Assembly (NCBI GenBank): GCA_036563615.1
Contig: DATCMB010000004.1
Coordinates: 1 to 64,000 of the forward strand
DNA length: 64,000 nt
Direction of reading: 5' to 3'
DNA from: Candidatus Binatia bacterium
GTDB taxonomy: Bacteria > Desulfobacterota > Binatia > UBA12015
This document shows, one piece after another, positions 50,450 through 61,161 of this stretch. Position 1 is the stretch's first letter, and every line of letters starts with the position of its first letter. The notes under the pieces are model-generated. The model had not been told where the DNA came from, did not search any database, and saw only the letters and a program-made list of their open reading frames with translations. Made by a program: the position numbers and the translations under genes.

Positions 50450-51436
50450 ATGCAACGGACCGCCACCGACCTGCAGTCGAGCGAACCGCAATCGCGCGTG
50501 CCGCAGTCGAGCGAGCGCCCGCCGCGCTGGCTCGATGCGCTGAGCCGCGAGGAGATCCAGGACCTCGTCAAGCACCGCGACCTGCGCTCCTGGGGCTCGA
50601 TCGCGCTCAACTGGGGCCTGGTCTTCGCGTCGATGGCGCTGGTCGCCTACTGGCCGAACCCGTTGACCGTGATCGTCGCGCTGTTCGTCATCGGCTCGCG
50701 CCAGCTCGGGTTCGCGATCCTGATGCACGACGCCGCGCACCGCGCGCTGTTCTCGAACCGCAAGCTCAACGACTGGGCCGGCAACTGGCTCTGCGCCTAC
50801 CCGGTGTGGACCGACCTCGAGCCCTACCGGCCGTACCACCTGCGGCACCACGCCAAGAACTACACCGTCGAGGACCCGGACCTCGGCCTGGTGACGCCGT
50901 TTCCGGTGACGCGCGCGAGCCTCAAGCGCAAGATCATCCGCGACCTCACCGGGCAGACCGGCTGGAAGCGCGTCAAGGCGACGCTGCGCCGCGACCTCGG
51001 CCTCTCGAAGGGCAACCAGGCGCGCACCTTCGGCGGCGTCAAGAACCTGCGCGGCGTCGCGGTCACGAACGCCGTGCTCTTCGGGATCCTCTGGCTCGCC
51101 GGCCACCCGTGGCTCTACCTGCTGTGGGTCGTCGCCTGGATGACGACCTTCCAGCTCGTGACGCGCATCCGCGCGATCGCCGAGCACGCGCTCGCGCCCG
51201 ACCCGGCCGATCCGCTGCGCAACACGCGCACGACGCTCGCGTCGTGGTGGGAGCGGCTCCTGATCGCGCCGAACTACGTCAACTACCACCTCGAGCACCA
51301 CCTGCTGATGACGGTCCCGCACTACAACCTGCCGCGCCTGCACCGCATGCTGCGCGACCGCGGCGTGCTCGACGGCGCCTGGATCGCGCGCGGCTACTTC
51401 GGCGTGCTGCGCGAGGCCTCCTCGAAGCCGGCGTGA
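50450..51436 (+). CDS. membrane fatty acid desaturase
   Basis: 328 aa. The three histidine boxes of di-iron membrane desaturases are all present: HDAAH (about 98-102), HLRHH (about 134-138) and HLEHH (about 284-288). Hydrophobic helices flank them (IALNWGLVFASMALVAYW, LFVIGSRQLGFAILM, AVTNAVLFGILWLAGHPWLYLLWVVAWM). It introduces double bonds into acyl chains or carotenoid-like lipids with O2. GAGGAG supports ATG 50450 over the ATG five codons upstream. The stop overlaps the fluoride channel start (GTGA). Confidence 0.92.
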   Translation: MQRTATDLQSSEPQSRVPQSSERPPRWLDALSREEIQDLVKHRDLRSWGSIALNWGLVFASMALVAYWPNPLTVIVALFVIGSRQLGFAILMHDAAHRALFSNRKLNDWAGNWLCAYPVWTDLEPYRPYHLRHHAKNYTVEDPDLGLVTPFPVTRASLKRKIIRDLTGQTGWKRVKATLRRDLGLSKGNQARTFGGVKNLRGVAVTNAVLFGILWLAGHPWLYLLWVVAWMTTFQLVTRIRAIAEHALAPDPADPLRNTRTTLASWWERLLIAPNYVNYHLEHHLLMTVPHYNLPRLHRMLRDRGVLDGAWIARGYFGVLREASSKPA

Positions 51437-51810
51437 CGCTGCGGGCGCTGCTCTGCGTGGGCGCCGGCGGTTTCTGCGGCGCGATCACGCGCTACCTGCT
51501 GTCGATGTGGATCGACGGGCAGCTCGGCTCGGCGTTCCCGTGGGCGACGCTGGCGATCAACGCGACCGGCAGCTTCGCGCTCGGCGCGCTCTACGGCGCG
51601 ATCGCGAGCCTCGGCCTGCCGCCGGAGGTGCGCCTCCTGCTCGGCGTCGGCTTCCTCGGCGGCTACACGACGTTCTCGACGTTCAGCGTCGAGACGGTGA
51701 CGCTCTTCGAGCGTGACGCGATCGGCGCCGGGCTCGCGTACGTCGCCGCGAGCGTCGCGCTGTCGGTGCTCGGCGCCGTGCTCGGGCTCGCGCTCGGGCG
51801 CTCGCTCTGA
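51433..51810 (+). CDS. crcB: fluoride ion channel CrcB/Fluc
   Basis: 125 aa, four membrane helices. The family motifs are GGFCGAITRYLLS, the NATGSFALG pore Asn loop, and GFLGGYTTFSTFSVET with the pore Phe residues. It exports fluoride as a dual-topology dimer. GTG 51433 overlaps the desaturase stop, so it is made by coupling and there is no room for a fluoride riboswitch directly upstream. It converges with enolase, the main fluoride-sensitive enzyme, across a shared hairpin. Confidence 0.92.
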   Translation: MTLRALLCVGAGGFCGAITRYLLSMWIDGQLGSAFPWATLAINATGSFALGALYGAIASLGLPPEVRLLLGVGFLGGYTTFSTFSVETVTLFERDAIGAGLAYVAASVALSVLGAVLGLALGRSL

Positions 51811-51827
51811 GTCCGAGCGCCCGAGCG
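51791..51827. terminator. 14-bp-stem bidirectional terminator overlapping the crcB end
   Basis: CGCTCGGGCGCTCG (51791-51804) and CGAGCGCCCGAGCG (51814-51827) form a perfect 14-bp stem with a 9-nt loop that includes the crcB stop codon. It separates crcB from enolase, which ends at 51844 on the other strand. Same length and shared CGAGCGCCC core as the hairpin at 13807-13841; again no U-tract. Confidence 0.75.
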
Positions 51828-51843
51828 TCGCAGGCGTGAGGCG

Positions 51844-54746
<2,903 letters not shown>

Positions 54747-54845
54747 GTCTCGCTCCTCTAACGGAGCCGCGCGCGCGAGCAAGACCTACGATCCTTCGCT
54801 TCGCGTTTGACGCGCGCGACGCGCGCGCCGAGGTGCGCCGCGAGG

Positions 54846-54924
54846 CGTGGCAATTCGCCACGCGTGGCAGGACGCCTCGCGCCCGATGTGCGCATCGTCG
54901 CCACGGGCGACGTCGCACGCCACG
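54846..54924. promoter_or_regulatory. enhancer-like cluster A of CGTGGC/GCCACG half-sites
   Basis: A 17-bp palindrome CGTGGC-AATTC-GCCACG (54846-54862; 7-bp arms if the outer G and C are counted) is followed without gap by another CGTGGC (54863-54868) and then two GCCACG half-sites (54900-54905, 54919-54924). The 6-5-6 geometry is the same as that of NtrC-type enhancer sites. The cluster lies about 80-157 bp upstream of the predicted start of the sigma54-like promoter at 54976, the normal enhancer distance. The 17-bp element recurs in cluster B (58545). Confidence 0.65.
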
Positions 54925-54975
54925 TCGATGCTCGCTCTTCGTGCGGTTGCCTGCCGCGCGCGCAGCCTGCTTTCG

Positions 54976-54992
54976 CGGCACGTCGGCTGCAT
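54976..54992 (+). promoter_or_regulatory. sigma54-like promoter before the Ig-like protein gene
   Basis: CGGCACG-N4-CTGCAT: GG at 54977-54978 and GC at 54989-54990 are spaced by exactly 10 bp, and GGCACG fits the -24 consensus fully; the -12 box is CTGCA against TTGCA. Start of transcription is expected near 55002, 54 bp before the ATG at 55056. Palindromic enhancer-like sites lie upstream and a sigma54-activator gene lies downstream. Confidence 0.55.
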
Positions 54993-55055
54993 GGGCGACG
55001 CCGCGGCTGCAGACAAAAAAGCGGCAATCCCGATCCTGCTCTCCGAGAACACCCG

Positions 55056-55508
55056 ATGCCGACTCTCCTCCTCGATGCTCGCTTTTCACGAGTTGCCCTC
55101 GTCGCGCTGGCGGCGGCGCTCGCGCTGTTCGCGACGGACCCCGAGATCTCGGGTGCGAGCGCTGCCGCCGAGCCCCGGCGCCTGGTCATCGCGCCGCAGC
55201 CGGCGAGCGGTCCGCTGCGCGCGATGGTCGGCAAGAGCCTCAAGCTGACCGCCCGCCTCGAGCTCGCGAACGGCAAGGCAGTTGCGCTCGACGAGCACGT
55301 CGCCTGGAACTCGTCCGACCCGACGATCCTGCGCGTCGGCGACGGCCGCAACGGCGATCCGCCGGGCCTCGTCACCCCGCTGCGCCCCGGGGTCGCGGGG
55401 GTGTCGGTGATCTACCCGCCGATCGGGCGCTCCGCGAAGCACCCCTTGCCCTACCAGGTTCAGACCCCGCTCGGCGACGCCGTCACGATCGTCGTCGCGG
55501 AGCGATGA
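55056..55508 (+). CDS. exported protein with Ig-like (Big_2-type) domain
   Basis: 150 aa. A Leu/Ala-rich signal segment (about 8-30) is followed by EISGASAAAEPRRLVIAPQP and one Ig-like beta-sandwich: LKLTARLELANGKAVALDEHVAWNSSDPTILRVGD, then GLVTPLRPGVAGVSVIYPP, the VTWSSSDPxxAxV/GxxxGxA pattern of Big_2 domains. It may be a surface or periplasmic ligand-binding or structural protein. It stands directly upstream of the histidine kinase gene (62 bp) behind a sigma54-like promoter, so it could be the signal partner or first target of that system. Confidence 0.72.
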   Translation: MPTLLLDARFSRVALVALAAALALFATDPEISGASAAAEPRRLVIAPQPASGPLRAMVGKSLKLTARLELANGKAVALDEHVAWNSSDPTILRVGDGRNGDPPGLVTPLRPGVAGVSVIYPPIGRSAKHPLPYQVQTPLGDAVTIVVAER

Positions 55509-55570
55509 GCGGCCCCCGCCAGCGCACTCGACAGCGGCGCCCCCACGACCGATGATGCTTGGGCGGCCCG

Positions 55571-57066
55571 ATGAAGCTCGCTCGAAAGCTCATCTTCGCG
55601 CTGGTGGTCGGAATCTTCGCCGTCATGGCGTGCAACGCGTACCTACGATTGCGCAGCCAGATGGAGTTCTTCGAGGCCGACACCGAGCGTGACCTGCGTG
55701 CGGCGGCGCGCGCGCTGGCGTCCGGCATCGAAGCGCTGTGGCGCGACGACGGCGAAGAGCGCGCCCAGCGCTTCGTCGAGGAAGTCAACCTGCTGCGCGA
55801 GGAGATCGACCTGCGCTGGATCTGGCTCGACCAGCGCCGTCCGCGCGAGCTGCCGCCGGGTCTCTCGCCCGAGGACGTCAAGACCTTGCTGCGCGGGGAC
55901 GTGGTGACGTTCGTCCGCTACGAGGACGACGGACAGCGCCGCTACATGTACTGGCCGTTGCTCATCGGCGGACGCCCGCCCGCCGCGCTCGAGCTGTCCG
56001 AGTCGCTGGTGCGCGAGGAGAGCTTCATCCGCGCGAGCCAGATCACGATCCTGCTGACCGCGCTCGGCGTGTCGCTGGTCTGCGGGCTGATCGCGACCGT
56101 GATCGGCGTGCTCTTCGTCGGTCGCCCGATGCGCCTGCTGAGCGAGAAGGCTCGTCGCGTCGGCGCGGGCGACCTCTCCGGCCCGCTCATCCTGCGCCAG
56201 CGCGACGAGATCGGCGAGCTCGCCGAGGAGATCAACGCGATGTGCGAGCGCCTCGCCGAGGCGCAGCGCGAGACCGCGCGCGAGACCGAGGCGCGCATCC
56301 AGGCGATCGAGCAGCTGCGCCACGTCGACCGCCTGCGCACGGTCGGCCAGCTCGCGTCGGGCGTCGCGCACGAGCTCGGCACGCCGCTCAACGTGGTCTC
56401 GGGTCACGCGCGGATGATCCGCAGCGGCGAGCTGTCGCCGGCCGAGACCGCGGCGAGCGCCGACGTGATCGTCGAGCAGACGAAGCGCATGACGACGATC
56501 ATCCGCCAGCTCCTCGACTTCTCGCGCCGCACCGGACCGAAGCTCGACGACGCCGACCTCGGCGACATCGTCGCGAGCACGCTCGCCATGCTCGGACCGC
56601 TCGCCGAGAAGCGCGGGGTGACCCTGCAGGTCGCGGAAGCTCCGGAAGCGGCTCCCGTGCGCGCCGACCGCAACCAGCTTCAGCAGGCGATCACCAACCT
56701 CGTGGTCAACGCGATCCAGGCGACGCCCCAGGGCGGCACGGTGTCGCTCGCGATCACCCGTCGTCCGGCGGCGCAGGCGGCCGGGCAAGCGGACGTCGAG
56801 ACCAACGGCGAGGATCTCATCGAGCTCACGGTGGTCGACGCCGGGCCCGGGATCGCGCCCGAGCACCTGCCGCACGTCTTCGAGCCCTTCTTCACCACCA
56901 AGGACGTCGGCGAGGGGACCGGCTTGGGTCTCGCCGTCGCCTACGGCATCGTGCGCGAGCACGGCGGCTGGATCGAGGTATCGAGCGAGCTCGGGCACGG
57001 CGCGCGCTTCTCCATCGTCTTACCCCCGGCCTCGCCGCCTCGGCCGGCCGAACGAAAAGCAGTGGC

Positions 57067-57070
<4 letters not shown>
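55571..57070 (+). CDS. sensor histidine kinase
   Basis: 499 aa. TM1 (LIFALVVGIFAVMACNAYL, about 7-25), a periplasmic sensor of about 130 residues, TM2 (ITILLTALGVSLVCGLIATVIGVLF, about 158-182), HAMP (GRPMRLLSEKARRVGAGDLSGPL), HisKA with phospho-acceptor His267 in GVAHELGTPLNVV, and HATPase_c with N-box NLVVNAIQATPQ, G1 DAGPGIA, F-box FEPFFTTKD and G2 GEGTGLGLAVAYGIV. The type resembles NtrB/ZraS-like kinases that pair with sigma54 activators. ATG 55571 has no strong ribosome site. The last 4 bp overlap the response-regulator start (ATGA). Confidence 0.95.
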
Positions 57071-58449
<1,379 letters not shown>

Positions 58450-58544
58450 CGCGCCCGGCTCCGTAGCGCGTTCGTCACACGCAGAGCGCGGCGCGGCGTG
58501 GCGCGGTGCGCTCGCTGCGCGCACGCCCGCTCGACCGCCCTCCC

Positions 58545-58584
58545 CGTGGCAAAGCGCCACGCCGTGGCGTGCCGTTCCGCCACG
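58545..58584. promoter_or_regulatory. enhancer-like cluster B of CGTGGC/GCCACG half-sites
   Basis: CGTGGC-AAAGC-GCCACG (58545-58561), the same 17-bp palindrome as in cluster A, followed after 1 bp by CGTGGC (58563-58568) and then GCCACG (58579-58584). A looser dyad GTGGGG/CCCCAC follows at 58584-58602. The cluster lies in the 298-bp gap after the response regulator, 160-200 bp upstream of the delta-60 repeat gene. No protein gene is supported in 58450-58747. Confidence 0.65.
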
Positions 58585-58715
58585 TGGGGAACGATGCCCC
58601 ACGCGCGGCGCACGATGCTTCACGGTTGCAGCCAGCCGCCCGCGCCGTGCGCGCGTGCGACGGCGTACGCGCGGCCGCGCACGAGGAAGCGACGCAGCGA
58701 CGCGGAAATCCGCGA

Positions 58716-58731
58716 CGGAACGGGATCTGCT
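58716..58731 (+). promoter_or_regulatory. possible sigma54-like promoter before the delta-60 repeat gene
   Basis: CGGAACG-N4-CTGCT: GG at 58717-58718 and GC at 58729-58730, 10 bp apart, with the same CTGC variant of the -12 box as at 54976. The predicted start (near 58742) is only 6 bp from the ATG at 58748, so the mRNA would be almost leaderless; indeed no ribosome site is visible there. An alternative -12-like TTGCA at 58626-58630 lacks a partner GG at the right spacing. Confidence 0.35.
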
Positions 58732-58747
58732 CCGCGCGCGCGGCACC

Positions 58748-60829
58748 ATGGCCCACGCAATCTCGCTCCTGCTCGTGCTGCTGTTGTGCGCCCGCGCGAG
58801 CGACGCGGCGGCGGTCGCGGTCACGCTCGATCCCGGGTTCGGGGACGGCGGCGCCGTCACCATCCCCGGGCTGCCCGGAGGTCACACCGACGAGCTGTTC
58901 GCGGTGACCGTCGACCCCGTGGGGAGGATCGTCGCCGCCGGCTACTCGAGCGGCGGCAACCAGCAGCCGACGGTCGTGCGCCTGCTCGCCGACGGCTCGC
59001 TCGACCCGACCTTCGGCGACGGCGGCGTGGTCAGGATCCCCGTCGGCGTGCGCGCCCGCGCGCAGGCGCTCGCGCTGCAGCCCAACGGACGCATCGTGGT
59101 CGCCGGCTTCGGCGTGCTGTTCCCGGGCGGCATGGAGCAGTTCGTCGCCCTGCGCCTGCTCGAGAACGGGACGCTCGACCCGAGCTTCGGCGCGGGCGGC
59201 CTCGCGGCGACCGCGTTCGGCACGCGCGACGCGCGCGCCCTCGCCGTCTCGCTCGACGACCAAGGCCGCGTCGTTCTCGCCGGCTGGGCGCGCAACAGCG
59301 CCAACCGCGACGTCGCGCTGGTCCGCTACGACGCGAGCGGCGCGCCCGACCCGACCTTCGGCGAGGGCGGTCAGCTGAGGTTCGGGGTCGGTAGCGGCAA
59401 CGACGAGGCGACCGCGGTCGCGCACGACGACGACGGGCGCATCGTCTTCGCCGGCTACGCGGCGGACGGCAGCACGTACGACTTCCTGGTCGGTCGACGG
59501 CTCGCGAGCGGCGCGCCCGACGAGAGCTTCGCCGGCAGCGGCGTCGTCCGCATCTCGACCACCGACGGCGTCGAGCAAGCGAACGCGCTCGTCCTGCAGC
59601 CGGACGGCAAGATCCTGCTCGCGGGCGAGAGCCGCGTCGACGGGCGCTACCGTCTCGCGGCCGCGCGCGTCGACGCGGACGGCGCGCTCGACACGAGCTT
59701 CTCCGGCGGCTTCGTCACGACGTCCTTCGGCGAGCTCGCCGAGGGCAAGGCGGTCGCCGCCGCGTCGCACGGCCGCTTCGTGATCGCCGGACGCGCGCGG
59801 CTGCCGGGCGGCGTGCTGCGCTGGGTCGTGGCGCGCTACCTCGCGAACGGCGCGCTCGATCCGACGTTCGGCGACGGCGGGGTCGCGCTGATCGAGGTCG
59901 GCAACCGGAGCGACGAGGGCTACGCGGTCGCGCTCGACGACGACGGCCGCATCGTGCTGGCCGGCGCGACGCGCAACGGCAACGACACCGATCTCGGACT
60001 GGTGCGGCTCGTGGTCGAGACCTGCGGCGACGGCGTCCTCGACGCGGGCGAGACCTGCGACACGGGCGGCATCGACGCCGGCTGCTGCACGAGCGCCTGC
60101 ACGGTCGCCCCGGCGGGGACGGTGTGCCGCCCGGCGGCGGACGCCTGCGACTTCGCCGAGGTGTGCGACGGCGTCTCGCCGGAGTGCGGTCCCGACGACG
60201 GCCTCCCCGACGCCGACGACGACGGCGTCTGCGACGACGAGGACATCTGCCCGCTCGACCACGACCCGGAGCAAGAGGACCTCGACGACGACACGATCGG
60301 CGACGCCTGCGATCCGTGCGTCGGCGGCGTGCCGCTCGAGCGCACGACCATCCGCTTCCGCGGCCTGCAGACGCCGCCCGGCGACGACCACGTCAGGATC
60401 ACGGGGATGATCACGCTCCCCGAGGACGTCGCGCTCGCGCCGCACGTCCACGGCGTGCGGCTGCTGCTGCACGCCGCCGACGGCAGCGTGCTGTTCGACG
60501 TCCGGGTCCCGCCGGGAGAGTTCGACCGGAAGACCGGCGTCGGCTGGAAGGTCCTGAGCAGGGGGCGGACGCACCGCTTCCGCAGCAAGGCGCCGCTCGA
60601 GGGTGTCGTCCGCCACGTCAGGCTCGTGCGCACGGCGAAGCACGGTCGCTACCAGTTCACGGTGGTCGGCGGCGGGCTCGACCTGAGCTCGCTGCCGCTG
60701 TTCGGCAACCTGCAGCTGACGGTCGTGCTCGACCCGAGCGCGACCGGGCGCTGCGGCGAGCTGCTCTTCGCCGGCCCGGAGCACGCCTGCGAGACGAGCG
60801 AGGATCAGGGCTCCGTGCTCTGTAGGTGA
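58748..60829 (+). CDS. secreted delta-60 repeat protein with Cys-rich and Ca-binding segments
   Basis: 693 aa. Signal peptide 1-20 (cut after RASDA). Residues 25-425 hold about seven delta-60 repeats, each marked by LDPTFGDGG-type ends and LQPDGKILLAG-type strands, predicted to form a beta-propeller. Then a Cys-rich segment (CGDGVLDAGETCDTGG...) and a thrombospondin-3-like Asp-rich Ca-binding stretch (PDADDDGVCDDEDICPLDHD) follow. The last 165 residues are a beta-rich domain I do not recognise (GDDHVRITGMITLP ... CGELLFAGPEHACE). Likely a large surface or extracellular protein, placed behind an enhancer-like site of the adjacent regulator. Confidence 0.85.
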   Translation: MAHAISLLLVLLLCARASDAAAVAVTLDPGFGDGGAVTIPGLPGGHTDELFAVTVDPVGRIVAAGYSSGGNQQPTVVRLLADGSLDPTFGDGGVVRIPVGVRARAQALALQPNGRIVVAGFGVLFPGGMEQFVALRLLENGTLDPSFGAGGLAATAFGTRDARALAVSLDDQGRVVLAGWARNSANRDVALVRYDASGAPDPTFGEGGQLRFGVGSGNDEATAVAHDDDGRIVFAGYAADGSTYDFLVGRRLASGAPDESFAGSGVVRISTTDGVEQANALVLQPDGKILLAGESRVDGRYRLAAARVDADGALDTSFSGGFVTTSFGELAEGKAVAAASHGRFVIAGRARLPGGVLRWVVARYLANGALDPTFGDGGVALIEVGNRSDEGYAVALDDDGRIVLAGATRNGNDTDLGLVRLVVETCGDGVLDAGETCDTGGIDAGCCTSACTVAPAGTVCRPAADACDFAEVCDGVSPECGPDDGLPDADDDGVCDDEDICPLDHDPEQEDLDDDTIGDACDPCVGGVPLERTTIRFRGLQTPPGDDHVRITGMITLPEDVALAPHVHGVRLLLHAADGSVLFDVRVPPGEFDRKTGVGWKVLSRGRTHRFRSKAPLEGVVRHVRLVRTAKHGRYQFTVVGGGLDLSSLPLFGNLQLTVVLDPSATGRCGELLFAGPEHACETSEDQGSVLCR

Positions 60830-60977
60830 CGCGGTCGTCCGCTCGGCGGCGTGCGCGTCCCGACGGTCGCGGGCGCACGCGCACCTGCGCCGGGACCTCC
60901 GTCTACCGCAGTGCGCGCTCCGCAGCTGCGCATTCGAGAGACACCGCTTTTTCTATGTTGTCCACCGTGCAACGGGC

Positions 60978-61026
60978 GTGGTAGCTCAGTGCGTCTTTCA
61001 TCTCCGCATGAGGACGTGATCACCAC
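60978..61026 (+). other. predicted structured 5' leader upstream of the last gene
   Basis: GTGGT (60978-60982) pairs with ACCAC (61022-61026), enclosing CGTC-ttt-CAT-ctccgc-ATG-ag-GACG, a bulged stem-loop. It sits in the 332-bp gap before the gene at 61162, downstream of an A/T-rich stretch with a -10-like TATGTT (60954-60959). It may be a leader RNA structure. It begins with a tRNA-like GTGGTAGCTCAGT but the rest is not a tRNA. No known riboswitch class was recognised. Confidence 0.35.
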
Positions 61027-61161
61027 AGCTGGTTCCATCCGTGCACGGTGCGAACACCTTCCTTCCAACGCCCTGATCTTTCTTCTGGACTGGTTTCCGG
61101 CGGGTGCGTCGCCTCTGCTGGTCGGTAGCGCCGAGAACGAACGTAGCCCGGAGGTGTCCCC

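Noticed and set aside
51400..51433. Fluoride riboswitch before crcB
   Set aside because: The crcB start overlaps the desaturase stop, so there is no non-coding leader, and no riboswitch pattern is visible.
60978..60990. tRNA-like GTGGTAGCTCAGT upstream of the last gene
   Set aside because: No acceptor stem, anticodon arm or T-arm follows in cloverleaf register; only a D-arm-like string matches.
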